Shown: positions 48,973-59,293, counted from the first letter of the stretch. The stretch is 64,000 bases of DNA from Legionella rowbothamii (GCF_900639985.1 NZ_CAAAIM010000001.1:930001-994000), one strand, 5' to 3'. Numbers and translations: made by a program. Notes: generated from the letters alone by a model not told the origin.

Positions 48973-50763
48973 TCAGCCTTCATTATAATGAAGCCCTCTC
49001 GGCCCTTCTTCACTCACCTCAATTTGCCTATTGTCCCTCGCACGGAACATAACAATTCGCGAATGATATTTCTCTACTGTGCGTCGGTGTGCAATACTCA
49101 CTAAAGTCGCGCCAGTTAACTCCTTTAACGTACGATAAACATGTTCTTCGCTCTGTTCATCAAGAGCGGAGGTTGCTTCATCTAAAAAGACCCAATCTGG
49201 TTTTTTAAGTAAGGCGCGAGCAAACGCAATTCTTTGTTTCTGTCCTCCGGATAATTCACCATCCCATACACACTTTTCATCTAATCTAGAAATGTAATCT
49301 TGCATTCCCCCCACTTTATTCAAAACCATGACGTATTGTTCTTCCGTATAAGTCTCTACCGGGTCAGGGTAAGCTAAAACTGCTTTTAAAGTATCATGAG
49401 TTAAAGTAGGCGTTTGCGGTAAAAAGCATAATCTTTTTCCCGAGGGCAATAAAATTACTCCATTACCATAGCTCCAAGTACCAGAAATCGTCTTAAAAAA
49501 CGTGCTCTTACCCAGGCCCGAGTCTCCTTTGATTAAAACATCCTCCTCAGGTGTGAACTTTAAATTAAGGTTGGACATGATATGTGTCGTACTTGTAGCC
49601 TGGGGATGCAGAATATTTAAGTGCTTAACTTTAATGGTGTCTTTATCATGCTCATTTCTAATAATTAATTTAGGATGCGCGTTTAATCCCTCTTTCTCTA
49701 AAGAAATTTGTAACTCAGTAATTCGCTTAATACTCGTTTTATATTTGGCCAACTCATCATAAGCCCATACAAACCAACTAAGTGATGAGTTAACTTGGTT
49801 AAAGGCCATACCAACCTGTATCAATTGCCCAATTTCAATAAGCCCTGCAAAATACAAGGGCGCGGCGATTAGTGTAGGTAAAAGTTCAGCTAATTGGGAA
49901 TAGAAATGTTGAAATGCATCTAACTTTAAGCCTATACCCAGTTTTTGATTGGCACGAAGATTAATCTCTTTAATTTTATTTTTTATTGCTATTTTATAAT
50001 ACTGCTCGGCATGTTCTTCTGCGATATTTTCAGCTTCCTTCTGCACCTCAGCAATATTTTGGCGTAAATCTGCTTCTGCTTTTTCAGCATTATGATTGGT
50101 TTCAGCCATTGATTTTGCTATCGAATTGGCAATCAGCGTAGCAGTCATTGCAGCCATTAAAGCGGTCCAGAATAAATAACCCGGAATCACAATAGTTACG
50201 CCTAAAACAGGAACGGATAAAGCCCCGCCAACAACCCATAAAGTACCCGCAAACATCACAAAGCTAAGCACTGATTTTAAAAAATCACTGACCAATTCAA
50301 TAGTTAGCTTGACGAAAATTTTCACATCTTCTTGAATGCGTTGAGCGATATTATCAACTTTGGATGAAAATCGTTTTAAATCTAAGTAATTATTTTCACT
50401 AGCAAAAAACTTATTAATTATTTTATCTGTTAACCAGGCGCGCCAAAAGATAGATAACCTACCCATAAAATAATCTTTTAAGATGTGCACACCTACGTAA
50501 ATACCAACAATGAACGCAAATTCCCCTATTGAAAAAAGAAAAGGAAGAAGTGCCTTTGCGGTTAGTGCCTGCCAAAACCCCGCAGATAACCACGCCATAG
50601 CAGCCGTCAGCCCAACAAGGGAAATGGTGCACAAGCTAATTCCTAATAAATAAAGCCAGGCACGCAGCTTTTCATCAGAATTAATAAAATAATCTTTAAT
50701 TAAACCCCAAGTAGTGTTCCATAAATATTGGGATCCCATAAAATTAGGCAATTTATTGGACAT
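48973..50763 (-). CDS. SbmA/BacA-like ABC transporter (fused membrane and ATPase domains)
   Basis: This 596-residue protein has an N-terminal SbmA/BacA-type membrane domain of about 350 residues with six or so helices. An ABC ATPase domain follows, with Walker A GDSGLGKST, signature LSGGQKQRIAFARALL and Walker B WVFLDEATSALDEQ. It resembles the YddA or ABC subfamily D group. In other intracellular bacteria relatives take up or export peptides and very-long-chain lipids and affect host persistence. Direction and substrate here are unknown. It is monocistronic. Confidence 0.92.
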   Translation of the reverse strand: MSNKLPNFMGSQYLWNTTWGLIKDYFINSDEKLRAWLYLLGISLCTISLVGLTAAMAWLSAGFWQALTAKALLPFLFSIGEFAFIVGIYVGVHILKDYFMGRLSIFWRAWLTDKIINKFFASENNYLDLKRFSSKVDNIAQRIQEDVKIFVKLTIELVSDFLKSVLSFVMFAGTLWVVGGALSVPVLGVTIVIPGYLFWTALMAAMTATLIANSIAKSMAETNHNAEKAEADLRQNIAEVQKEAENIAEEHAEQYYKIAIKNKIKEINLRANQKLGIGLKLDAFQHFYSQLAELLPTLIAAPLYFAGLIEIGQLIQVGMAFNQVNSSLSWFVWAYDELAKYKTSIKRITELQISLEKEGLNAHPKLIIRNEHDKDTIKVKHLNILHPQATSTTHIMSNLNLKFTPEEDVLIKGDSGLGKSTFFKTISGTWSYGNGVILLPSGKRLCFLPQTPTLTHDTLKAVLAYPDPVETYTEEQYVMVLNKVGGMQDYISRLDEKCVWDGELSGGQKQRIAFARALLKKPDWVFLDEATSALDEQSEEHVYRTLKELTGATLVSIAHRRTVEKYHSRIVMFRARDNRQIEVSEEGPRGLHYNEG

Positions 50764-50944
50764 GATTACGTTCGGGAGTTTTTAGGGATACTTCCATGTT
50801 AATTTCATTTTAAAAAAAATCAACTATTGCCCAAAATACACTAAATTTGCTCATTTAAAGAGACAATTTTCCTTGTTAAACCAGGCTACACTTGCTCTAA
50901 AGTCTATGCTATTCTAGGGTTAATAAATCATCAGAGAAATCAAG

Positions 50945-51286
50945 ATGCTATCATTTAAAAGACTATTTCTCGTAGGCGCATTGAGTCTACTAGTTACCCC
51001 TATATTTGCGAAACAAAATCCAAGCGCCTGTTGTGGTGGGATGGGCGGCATCAGCTATTGTGACTCATCTGCCGGGCGTATGGTATGTAATAATGGCTTT
51101 TACTCTACCTGCTTTTGCACTCCACATGCGGTGATGGATTTGCAACTGATCCGTGGTTGTTGCTTATGGAAAGGTGGTGTTGTAAATTCGCTTACTGCCC
51201 CTAATGGCCTTGTTGTTTGTAATGACGGTTCTGTTTCTGAGGAATGTTCACTACAAACTCCTACAGATAGAATTGCGGCCTGGTAG
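50945..51286 (+). CDS. Small secreted Cys-rich protein
   Basis: This 113-residue protein has a signal peptide ending at about residue 22. The mature part has ten cysteines in two repeating blocks. The first has CCGGMGGISYC, MVCNNGF and STCFC. The second has GCCLWKGGV, VVCNDGS and EEC. The V-C-N-(N/D)-G phrase occurs in both, showing an internal duplication. It is predicted periplasmic or exported and disulfide-bonded. It lies 29 bases upstream of thiM on the same strand, so it may share its promoter. Function unknown. Confidence 0.8.
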   Translation: MLSFKRLFLVGALSLLVTPIFAKQNPSACCGGMGGISYCDSSAGRMVCNNGFYSTCFCTPHAVMDLQLIRGCCLWKGGVVNSLTAPNGLVVCNDGSVSEECSLQTPTDRIAAW

Positions 51287-51315
51287 TTTATAAAATATCC
51301 GGGAGATGTATACCC

Positions 51316-52101
51316 ATGATCGATGAAATCCAATCAACCCTTAGCCAGTTAAGACAAGTACAGCCATTGGTCTTATGTCTGACGAATTATGTCACTATGG
51401 ACTTTATGGCCAATGCGCTTTTAGCCTTAGGTGCAGCACCGTTAATGTCTGAATCACATGAGGAAATTGAAGAACTGGTTAGTATTAGCCATGCACTTTA
51501 CATCAACATTGGTACACTAAATGAGCCCTTCATGGCACGCGCCCTATACGCTGCTAAGATTGCTAACTATTTAAATAAACCTATAATTCTCGATCCAGTA
51601 GGCGCAGGAGCCAGCAAACTTAGAACCTCTGCGGCATTAGAATTACTTCCCTTAGCCAACGTGATTAGAGGAAATGCAAGTGAAATCATTTCATTAGCAG
51701 GAGAAAATGGTGCAACAAAAGGGGTTGAATCTTCTGATCCGGTGTTTAAAGCGATGACCAGCGCCCGCACCCTCGCCCAAAAGCATCATAAAATAATCGT
51801 TGTTAGTGGCCCTGAAGATTTCATTACCGATGGAAAACAAGAACAAATGCTTACCTTTGGTTCTGAATTAATGCCCCGAGTAACAGGGATGGGATGTACT
51901 ATGACCGCTGTTCTTAGTGCTTTTGTTGCCTCTAATCCCAATATGTTTCAAGCCTTAATTCACGCTACTGCGTACTTTAGCCTATGTGGTCAGCAAACGC
52001 ATCAGCAAACCCAAGTCCCAGGCTCATTTAGACAATTATTTATTGATAATTTATATCAGCCCAATTGGGATTTTTTTAATCACGCGATTAAAGGATGCTA
52101 G
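51316..52101 (+). CDS. thiM: Hydroxyethylthiazole kinase
   Basis: ThiM phosphorylates 4-methyl-5-hydroxyethylthiazole in thiamine salvage. The 261-residue protein is a ribokinase-like fold. It has LTNYVTMDFMANALLALGAAPLMS near the start, ILDPVGAGASKLR, GNASEI and the catalytic GMGCTMTAVLSAF near residue 195. The start has GGGAGATG upstream. thiD follows two bases later. I see no TPP riboswitch before it. Confidence 0.96.
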   Translation: MIDEIQSTLSQLRQVQPLVLCLTNYVTMDFMANALLALGAAPLMSESHEEIEELVSISHALYINIGTLNEPFMARALYAAKIANYLNKPIILDPVGAGASKLRTSAALELLPLANVIRGNASEIISLAGENGATKGVESSDPVFKAMTSARTLAQKHHKIIVVSGPEDFITDGKQEQMLTFGSELMPRVTGMGCTMTAVLSAFVASNPNMFQALIHATAYFSLCGQQTHQQTQVPGSFRQLFIDNLYQPNWDFFNHAIKGC

Positions 52102-52102
52102 C

Positions 52103-52924
52103 ATGCAGTACAAAGCGTTATCGATAGCTGGATTCGATGGTTCCGGTGGAGCTGGCATTCAAGCAGATTTAAAAACATTCTCAGCCTTTGGTTGCTATGG
52201 AATGACCGTACTCACTGCATTGCCAGTGCAAAATACGTGTGGTGTAAGAAATTGCTATGAAATTCCCTTACAAGCTATTGAAGAACAGCTTCATGCTATT
52301 TTTGATGACATTAAGCCAGATGCCATTAAAATTGGCATGTTGTTTAATAGTGATATTATCAAGTTAGTGACAGTATTTCTTAAGCAGCATGCTCAGGGCA
52401 TCCCTATCGTCGTCGATCCAGTTACTATTGCTAAAAGTGGCGATCCACTTTTATTGCCTGAAGCAGTTGATACCCTCATTTCCGAGCTCATGCCATTGGC
52501 AACTCTGATTACCCCTAACCTTCCGGAAGCACATACGTTTACCGATTTAAATGCACAATCTGCGGAAGAAATGATTATCGTAGGACAAAGGCTATTAGCT
52601 TTGGGGCCTCAACATGTTTTACTTAAAGGAGGCCATTTAACCTCCTACACATCGAATGATCTATTGATGAGCCACAACGGTGACTCTCATTGGTTTGAGA
52701 GTCCACGAATTAATTCTAAAAACACCCACGGCACAGGGTGTACCCTTTCCGCGGCCATTACCGCGTGCTTGGCACAAAATATTCCTATGAAAAAAGCATG
52801 TGCAATAGCAAAAAACTACCTCTTTGAAGCAATTAAAGCAGCTAAAGACAACAGTGTTGGTCAAGGACATGGGCCAGTGCATCACTTCCATCATCTATGG
52901 CCAATTTCATTTACTGAGTTTTAA
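52103..52924 (+). CDS. thiD: Hydroxymethylpyrimidine / phosphomethylpyrimidine kinase
   Basis: ThiD phosphorylates HMP and HMP-phosphate in thiamine synthesis. The ATG at 52103, with AAGGA upstream, gives the family start YKALSIAGFDGSGGAGIQADLKTF. A reading from 51986 inside thiM is rejected. The 273-residue protein has VVDPV and the catalytic HGTGCTLSAAI near residue 210. ThiE is not in the window. Confidence 0.96.
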   Translation: MQYKALSIAGFDGSGGAGIQADLKTFSAFGCYGMTVLTALPVQNTCGVRNCYEIPLQAIEEQLHAIFDDIKPDAIKIGMLFNSDIIKLVTVFLKQHAQGIPIVVDPVTIAKSGDPLLLPEAVDTLISELMPLATLITPNLPEAHTFTDLNAQSAEEMIIVGQRLLALGPQHVLLKGGHLTSYTSNDLLMSHNGDSHWFESPRINSKNTHGTGCTLSAAITACLAQNIPMKKACAIAKNYLFEAIKAAKDNSVGQGHGPVHHFHHLWPISFTEF

Positions 52925-52957
52925 AGCACGATAGTACTTCCATGCTACGCAATGACT

Positions 52958-52986
52958 TGTAGGTTGGGCCCATGGCCCAACCTACA
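52958..52986. repeat. Palindromic repeat, family R1
   Basis: TGTAGGTTGGGC and GCCCAACCTACA form 12-base perfect arms around five bases, between the convergent thiD and the WaaL-like gene. It is related to 20314-20338 and 60804-60827. Confidence 0.7.
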
Positions 52987-52991
52987 ATCAT

Positions 52992-54254
52992 TTAAACCGC
53001 TAGTTCAGCAGTATGAGAGGATAGATATGTCTTTTCTTTTACAGAGGCTATAGTAGCGGCTTTCTTCTCTAATAGCTCAGCAAATCCCATAGCGCAAATT
53101 ACAACTAAGATGCTGCCTACCGGTGAATAGCAGAAGATACTATCTGAAAAAGAACCAAAGCATACTGCAATCAGTGGGCCAAGCATGACAAGTCGCGCTG
53201 TTTTACTTAATTTAAATGCTAAAATAAACAACGAGCCTATAAACGTCAGGTAGAACATTAGCCCAACAATGCCACCTTCAACTAAGGCAAGCCAGTATTG
53301 ACTGTGTGGCTCATTAAGCTTCTCCTCCCAACCTGGGACGGGCTTATCGCGATGGAAACTGTATTTAAAATAACCCGTACCGATACCAAAAACAGGGTGC
53401 TCTTCAAACAAAGAACGAGCATATTTATGAAATTGCATTCTATACCCTAAAGAGGTATTTTCCTCATGCTTTTTCAAAAACTTAATATCACTAATAAGTA
53501 TACCCGTACGTAACTGCATTAATGGGCTTGCCAAATAAACCATCCCAATAGACGCAATAAGCAAGGTCACCCCGAGTGCTGCTTTCTTTAAAGAGAACTT
53601 TTGAACAATTAAGAAAAGCATTAAAAAGGCATAAATGAAATAACCTGTTCTTCCTGTATTTAGGAAAAATATTTGGTAACTTCCAGCGACTATCATCAAC
53701 CAACAGTACATACGCTGCCACTTATTGACTTCAGGCTCTAAAGCAATAATCGCCGCAAAATATACTGCTAAAGCAACCATAAATCCTGTAACGATATGAT
53801 TATGGAACACTTCGCCAGTATCTACGGGGTTATTGATGACAAATAAACTTTTATGCTTTAAATAGGAAATAACACAAGTTATCAACATCGTAGCAAAATA
53901 AGCATTAAAAGCCCAACGCCGGGTTTTAGGATTAATAAATCCTACGGCCAGTATTGGTAGATAAAGCGCTTTAGAGTACTTATCAACTACAGTATAACGT
54001 AAATGATATGGTGCTTCAGACCATAAACAGCCAATAAGCACATAAGCAAACAAGGCAATACCCGCCCAGCCCCATAAACTATTGTAAGCACCCAGCAATT
54101 GATTTCTATAATATGGCGTCAAGAGCAATGCAACTAGCCCAAGGCCGGCCATAATTGATTTTAAGCTGGAACTAATAGGCACAAAAAAAACAAATAAAAC
54201 AATAAAAAAAGGTGCTATTAATATGCTTTTTTCTTCCGAAAAGAGTTGTTTCAC
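52992..54254 (-). CDS. O-antigen ligase-like membrane protein (WaaL/Wzy_C family)
   Basis: This 420-residue protein has about ten to twelve hydrophobic segments. The large periplasmic loop carries the family elements HNHIVTGF, GRTGYF and FGIGTGYFKY. The EPHSQYWLALVEGGIVGL stretch is the diagnostic Wzy_C region. WaaL-type enzymes attach O-polysaccharide to lipid A-core. A related polymerase or other ligase cannot be excluded. It follows the glycosyltransferase gene with a four-base overlap. Confidence 0.88.
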   Translation of the reverse strand: MKQLFSEEKSILIAPFFIVLFVFFVPISSSLKSIMAGLGLVALLLTPYYRNQLLGAYNSLWGWAGIALFAYVLIGCLWSEAPYHLRYTVVDKYSKALYLPILAVGFINPKTRRWAFNAYFATMLITCVISYLKHKSLFVINNPVDTGEVFHNHIVTGFMVALAVYFAAIIALEPEVNKWQRMYCWLMIVAGSYQIFFLNTGRTGYFIYAFLMLFLIVQKFSLKKAALGVTLLIASIGMVYLASPLMQLRTGILISDIKFLKKHEENTSLGYRMQFHKYARSLFEEHPVFGIGTGYFKYSFHRDKPVPGWEEKLNEPHSQYWLALVEGGIVGLMFYLTFIGSLFILAFKLSKTARLVMLGPLIAVCFGSFSDSIFCYSPVGSILVVICAMGFAELLEKKAATIASVKEKTYLSSHTAELAV

Positions 54255-55039
54255 ACTAAGTCCTCATTAGCTGTGGTCAGGTTCGGTAATTGCTCGATGT
54301 TGCTATCCTGGTATAGTTGCTTGATACCTCGATAAAAGGTACCTTGAGCATTAAACACCGCAAACAAAAAACCAATTCTACCATCCAAAAAACCCCGTTG
54401 TAATACATAGCACCTAAAAAACATCCATGAAGTGCTGGCTAGGGTTTTCGCGAAACTTGCTTTTCTTTGTTTTACTATGTAGGTTTTTGCACTGTAAGAA
54501 GAATATTTGTTCATTTTGTAAAGCACGTGGCTCACATCTTTAAATGAATGATGCATAATGCAATTTTTAAGTTTTCCGATACGCGCGCCTTCGGGAAGAA
54601 CAATTTTTTCGTGAACGATATCCGTACTAAAATGTGCTCCATCACGTTTATATAAACGTGCATGGCGTTTAGGACTGGAAGAGTATTTCAAGGGGTGGTT
54701 ATAGAAGTACATTTGAATTGCAACACGGTATGCATCAGCTTCATCCAATACCATAGCCTGCATTATTTCCTGTTTCAACTTCTCACTTACCGCTTCATCC
54801 GCATCAAGATTTAAAACCCAATCGCCCGTGGCTTTTGCTAAAGCCCTCTGTTTTTGGGCCCCGTAACCAGGCCAGTCTGTTGAGTAAACATGTTCTGTAT
54901 ATTCTTTAGCGATTGCAACGGTATTGTCCGTGCTACCCGAGTCCAGAACTATTATTTCATCAGCAAACTGTACTGATTCCAGGCATCTCCTAATATTTTG
55001 TTCTTCATTTTTAGCAATTACGGTTACAGTCAATGCCAT
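54251..55039 (-). CDS. Family 2 glycosyltransferase, LPS core type (WaaE/KdtX-like)
   Basis: This 262-residue GT2 enzyme begins LTVTVIAKNEEQNIRRCL. It has DSGSTDNT, LNLDADEAV (the metal-binding DxD region) and a C-terminal amphipathic stretch. These match the WaaE-like enzymes that add glucose to the inner core. It lies one base after clpA and overlaps the WaaL-like gene, so it probably acts in the same lipopolysaccharide. The sugar donor is not deducible. Confidence 0.88.
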   Translation of the reverse strand: MALTVTVIAKNEEQNIRRCLESVQFADEIIVLDSGSTDNTVAIAKEYTEHVYSTDWPGYGAQKQRALAKATGDWVLNLDADEAVSEKLKQEIMQAMVLDEADAYRVAIQMYFYNHPLKYSSSPKRHARLYKRDGAHFSTDIVHEKIVLPEGARIGKLKNCIMHHSFKDVSHVLYKMNKYSSYSAKTYIVKQRKASFAKTLASTSWMFFRCYVLQRGFLDGRIGFLFAVFNAQGTFYRGIKQLYQDSNIEQLPNLTTANEDLV

Positions 55040-57307
55040 TTAAACAACGCCCTCTCTATGATCATGGCTATCGAAGTGTAACTTACCATCTTTAACTTTT
55101 AATGTCACATGGCCACCATGTATTAATTTACCAAACAAAAGCTCATCGGCGAGTGGTTTCTTCACATTTTCCTGAATTAACCTAGCCATAGGTCTTGCCC
55201 CCATTACCTTGTCATATCCATGCTCAATTAGCCATTCGCGTGCAGCTTTGTCTACATCAAAGGTAACGCCTTTATGACTTAATTGCTCATCTAGTTCCAT
55301 AATAAACTTATCAACAACTAAACCTATAGTCACAGCATCTAATGGAGCAAAATTAATAATGGCATCTAGTCTGTTTCTAAACTCAGGACTAAATTGTTTC
55401 TTAATAACTTCCAATCCGTCGTTGCTATTATCCTGAGTCGCAAATCCTATTGAATTGCGAACCAACTCACTAGCCCCCGCATTAGACGTCATTACTAGGA
55501 TAATGTGTCTAAAATCAGCTTGACGGCCATTGGTATCAGTTAAGGTTCCATGGTCCATAATTTGCAGCAACAGATTAAAGACATCAGGATGCGCTTTCTC
55601 TATTTCATCAAGCAGTAAGACTGCATGAGGGTTCTTGGTTACTGCTTCGGTTAACAAGCCACCTTGATCATAACCAACATATCCTGGAGGAGCACCGATT
55701 AAACGTGAAACAGTATGTTTCTCCATGTATTCAGACATATCGAAGCGTAACAATTCAATACCTAAAACATTCGCCAATTGACGTGTAACTTCGGTTTTAC
55801 CCACACCAGTTGGGCCAGCAAATAAGAAGCATCCTACTGGTTTTTGCGGCTCTCTAAGTCCTGATCGTCCCAGTTTAATTGCAGAGGATAGGGCAGTAAT
55901 TGCCTGATCTTGTCCGTAAACTAAGAGTTTTAAATCACGCTCCAAATTACGCAAGGTATCTTTATCACGTGCAGATACTTTCTTAATTGGGATACGAGCA
56001 ATTTTTGCAACCACACTCTCGATTTCAGTGACGCTAATGATTTTTTTACGCTTACTCGCGGTGAGTAAGTTTTGATAAGCACCCGCTTCATCAACTACGT
56101 CAATCGCTTTATCTGGTAAGAAACGGTCGTTGATGTATTTAGCAGCCAATTCAGCTGCTGCTTTAAGCGCAGGGATGGTGAATTTCACCCCATGATGCTC
56201 TTCTAAGCGGCCTTTTAAACCTTTTAAAATTTCAAAAGTTTCATCAATTGACGGCTCAGGAATATCGATTTTTTGGAAACGTCGAGCTAAAGCACGATCT
56301 TTTTCAAAAATACCACGGTATTCTTGATAAGTTGTTGACCCAATGCATTTCAATTCGCCATTTGCCAATAAAGGTTTGATAAGGTTAGACGCATCCATCA
56401 CCCCACCTGAAGCAGCCCCTGCTCCGATAATCGTGTGAATTTCATCGATGAATAAAACTGCACCCTCTTGTTGGCTTAATTGTTTGAGTACCGCTTTCAA
56501 ACGCTTCTCAAAATCCCCACGGTACTTGGTACCTGCGAGCAAAGCCCCTAAATCGAGTGAATACACAATGCAATCACGGATAGCGTCAGGTATTTCACCG
56601 TCCACAATGCGGCGGGCTAAACCTTCAGCAATAGCTGTTTTACCGACACCGGCCTCACCCACCAATAATGGGTTGTTTTTCCTACGACGGCAAAGTACTT
56701 GAATTGTACGTTGAACTTCTTCATGACGTCCGATGAGGGGGTCAATCTTACCTTGTTTTGCACGTTTGTTAAGGTTCGTGCAATAGCTCTCTAGAGGAGA
56801 CTCATTACCTTCTGCAGCGCCCATATCTTCATCCATTGATGAATTCATATTCTCGTGCATATCATTATTTTGGTACTTAGATACACCATGAGAAATGTAG
56901 TTAATCACATCAAGACGTGTAATATTTTCACGGCGCAAGAAATATACCGCTTGACTTTCTTGTTCACTAAAAATAGCAGCGAGGACGTTGGCGCCTGTTA
57001 CCTCGGTTTTACCTGCAGATTGCACATGGAATACGGCACGTTGCAATACGCGCTGGAACCCTAATGTTGGTTGTGTTTCTCGATCTAATTCATCGTCGGG
57101 AATTCTGGGAGTGGTTTCATCAATAAATTCAATTAAGTCACGTCGTAACGCATCTATATTGGCATCACATGCCTGTAACACATTTCCAGCAGCTGGATTA
57201 TCAAGCAATGACAACAATAAGTGCTCAACGGTCATAAATTCATGACGTTTCTCTTTTGCTTCCTTGAATGCAAGGTTCAAGGTGAATTCAAGTTCTTTAT
57301 TTAACAT
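55040..57307 (-). CDS. clpA: ATP-dependent Clp protease ATP-binding subunit ClpA
   Basis: ClpA unfolds substrates and feeds them to ClpP. The 755-residue protein has an N-terminal Clp repeat domain and a first AAA module with Walker A GEAGVGKTAIAEGLA. A second module has GPTGVGKTEVTRQLA and sensor regions. The ClpP-binding loop is NSIGFA. The start is ATG with GAGGAG upstream. It lies 30 bases after clpS, its adaptor. Confidence 0.98.
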   Translation of the reverse strand: MLNKELEFTLNLAFKEAKEKRHEFMTVEHLLLSLLDNPAAGNVLQACDANIDALRRDLIEFIDETTPRIPDDELDRETQPTLGFQRVLQRAVFHVQSAGKTEVTGANVLAAIFSEQESQAVYFLRRENITRLDVINYISHGVSKYQNNDMHENMNSSMDEDMGAAEGNESPLESYCTNLNKRAKQGKIDPLIGRHEEVQRTIQVLCRRRKNNPLLVGEAGVGKTAIAEGLARRIVDGEIPDAIRDCIVYSLDLGALLAGTKYRGDFEKRLKAVLKQLSQQEGAVLFIDEIHTIIGAGAASGGVMDASNLIKPLLANGELKCIGSTTYQEYRGIFEKDRALARRFQKIDIPEPSIDETFEILKGLKGRLEEHHGVKFTIPALKAAAELAAKYINDRFLPDKAIDVVDEAGAYQNLLTASKRKKIISVTEIESVVAKIARIPIKKVSARDKDTLRNLERDLKLLVYGQDQAITALSSAIKLGRSGLREPQKPVGCFLFAGPTGVGKTEVTRQLANVLGIELLRFDMSEYMEKHTVSRLIGAPPGYVGYDQGGLLTEAVTKNPHAVLLLDEIEKAHPDVFNLLLQIMDHGTLTDTNGRQADFRHIILVMTSNAGASELVRNSIGFATQDNSNDGLEVIKKQFSPEFRNRLDAIINFAPLDAVTIGLVVDKFIMELDEQLSHKGVTFDVDKAAREWLIEHGYDKVMGARPMARLIQENVKKPLADELLFGKLIHGGHVTLKVKDGKLHFDSHDHREGVV

Positions 57308-57337
57308 TGTCGTTGCTCCTCTTCAGCCCACAACAAA

Positions 57338-57670
57338 TTATTCCGGTTCCATGCTAGATAGCAATGGGTGCTGATTCATTCTGGCATATTCATTTACCAG
57401 AGCGACTTTAGTTTCTGCGATGTCTCGTGTGAATACACCACACACGCCCTTTCCTTGGATGTGAACCTGTAACATCACCTGAACAGCTGTTTCCTCGTTT
57501 AGATGAAAAAAATGTTTCAGTACATCAACAACAAAATCCATCGGCGTATAATCATCGTTGAGCAACACTACTTTGTACTTTCTTGGCAATTTATTTTCTG
57601 TCCGTACCTCTGGCTCAGCAACCTTTTGCCTTACAATTTCCTCGATATTTTGCCCGCTCATAACATACAA
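57338..57670 (-). CDS. clpS: ClpAP adaptor protein ClpS
   Basis: ClpS delivers N-degron substrates to ClpA. The 110-residue protein has the core motif [40 protein letters not shown] then lines the N-end residue pocket. An ATG three codons in (57661) is an alternative start. The usual clpS-clpA order is kept. Confidence 0.97.
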   Translation of the reverse strand: MYVMSGQNIEEIVRQKVAEPEVRTENKLPRKYKVVLLNDDYTPMDFVVDVLKHFFHLNEETAVQVMLQVHIQGKGVCGVFTRDIAETKVALVNEYARMNQHPLLSSMEPE

Positions 57671-57860
57671 CCTCTTACTATTTTTATAGACTCCCCACAG
57701 GCATTTGGCCAGTAAAAACAGCTAATTTTAATGAAAAAATTGACCTTTGGGGTAATCAAAAACATATTGGTTAGATAGCTTCCAGGAAAATGGACAACCT
57801 TTGCCCTATTCGCCTATAGCAACTTCGGCCCTTACTTTGTTTCGCGGTAACTTAAGATGG

Positions 57861-57941
57861 AGCCTGGATGGAGCATAACGCAATCCAGGATCAATGCCTG
57901 ACTCAACACTTCTCCCGGGTTGCGCTACGCTCCATCCAGGC
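57861..57941. repeat. Inverted repeat with 30-base arms (family R3)
   Basis: The arm beginning AGCCTGGATGGAGC at 57861-57890 is matched by the complementary arm ending GCTCCATCCAGGCT at 57912-57941, with about four mismatches, all transitions. It occupies the middle of the 305-base gap between icd and clpS. The gap also holds the clpS promoter region and no gene. The text GCTCCATCCAGGCT is typical of dispersed intergenic repeats. Confidence 0.75.
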
Positions 57942-57975
57942 TACAATTTCTCTTAGCTTTATTGTACAAAAGCAA

Positions 57976-59232
57976 TCACATGTGCTGGATGATTGCATCC
58001 GCAAAGCCGGAACTGCTTACTAAAATAGCCCCTTCCATAGTGCGTTGGAAATCATAAGTCACAGTTTTTGCTTCGATTGCACCCTCAGTGCCCTTGATAA
58101 TTAAATCAGCGGCCTCATTCCATCCCATATGACGTAACATCATTTCCGCAGAAAGAATGATTGAACCTGGGTTCACTTTATCTTGACCTGCATACTTTGG
58201 TGCAGTGCCATGGGTTGCTTCAAATACAGCGATTTGATCACTTAAGTTAGCGCCTGGAGCAATACCAATGCCACCAACCTGAGCAGCTAAAGCATCAGAA
58301 ATATAATCACCATTCAAATTCAAAGTAGCAATAACGCTGTACTCTTCAGGTCTTAAAAGAATTTGTTGTAAGAATGCATCAGCGATCACATCATTGATAA
58401 TAATTTGATTTCCGGTCTTAGGATTTGTGAACTCCATCCAGGGGCCGCCTTGATATTCTTTAGCACCAAAAACATCACGAGCAACTTGGTAAGCCCAATC
58501 TTTAAAGGCACCTTCGGTAAACTTCATAATGTTACCTTTGTGAACAAAAGTTACCACTTTACGATCATTATCAATAGCATATTGAATTGCTGCTTTGATT
58601 AAGCGCGTTGTACCTTCTTTAGAAACTGGTTTAATACCGATACCGCAATGTTCTGGGAAACGGATTTTTTTAACATCCATTTCTTTTCTTAAGAATTCAA
58701 TTACTTTTTTAGCTTCTGGAGAATCTGCTTGCCACTCAATACCCGCATAAATGTCTTCTGAGTTTTCGCGGAAAATAACCATATCCGTTTTCCAAGGCTC
58801 TTTTACAGGACTTGGTACACCAGAAAAATAGCGAATAGGACGTAAGCAAGTGAACAGATCCAACTGTTGGCGAATTGCCACGTTTAATGAACGAATCCCA
58901 CCACCCACTGGAGTAGTTAAAGGACCTTTAATAGAAACTACATATTTTCTTAAGGCATCTAAGGTTTCTTGTGGTAACCATTCATCTGCACCATAAACTT
59001 TAGTTGCTTTTTCACCAGCATAAACTTCCATCCAAGAAATTTTTCTTTTAGATCCGTAAGCTTTTTCAACCGCAGCGTCAACAACTTTGATCATAGGAGG
59101 TGTTACGTCGACACCAATACCGTCACCTTCAATAAAAGGAATAATTGGGTTATTCGGCACATTAAGAGAATGATCCGCGTTAAGCGTAATCACTTCACCT
59201 TGTGCAGGCACTTTGATTTTATCGTACGTCAT
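57976..59232 (-). CDS. icd: Isocitrate dehydrogenase (NADP-dependent type)
   Basis: This enzyme oxidises isocitrate to 2-oxoglutarate in the TCA cycle. The ATG at 59232 has GGAG eight bases upstream and gives [13 protein letters not shown] reading from 59271 adds 13 unsupported residues. The 418-residue protein has [26 protein letters not shown], with the regulatory Ser equivalent to the one phosphorylated by AceK in E. coli. It ends with [19 protein letters not shown]. AceK is not in the window. Confidence 0.97.
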   Translation of the reverse strand: MTYDKIKVPAQGEVITLNADHSLNVPNNPIIPFIEGDGIGVDVTPPMIKVVDAAVEKAYGSKRKISWMEVYAGEKATKVYGADEWLPQETLDALRKYVVSIKGPLTTPVGGGIRSLNVAIRQQLDLFTCLRPIRYFSGVPSPVKEPWKTDMVIFRENSEDIYAGIEWQADSPEAKKVIEFLRKEMDVKKIRFPEHCGIGIKPVSKEGTTRLIKAAIQYAIDNDRKVVTFVHKGNIMKFTEGAFKDWAYQVARDVFGAKEYQGGPWMEFTNPKTGNQIIINDVIADAFLQQILLRPEEYSVIATLNLNGDYISDALAAQVGGIGIAPGANLSDQIAVFEATHGTAPKYAGQDKVNPGSIILSAEMMLRHMGWNEAADLIIKGTEGAIEAKTVTYDFQRTMEGAILVSSSGFADAIIQHM

Positions 59233-59277
59233 TGACAACTCCGTAAATTTTAGAGGTAATAATGATAGCACGCTAGA

Positions 59278-59293
59278 ACTTGGAATCCCAAGT
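59278..59293. promoter_or_regulatory. Dyad upstream of icd
   Basis: ACTTGG-AATC-CCAAGT is a perfect six-base-arm dyad about 46 bases upstream of the icd start codon. It is in the right place for an operator or a 5' untranslated stem. Regulator unknown. Confidence 0.35.

Noticed and set aside
51280-51315. Possible TPP riboswitch before thiM
   Set aside because: The conserved CTGAGA and ACCTGATCTGG-type elements are absent, and only 29 bases separate thiM from the upstream gene.
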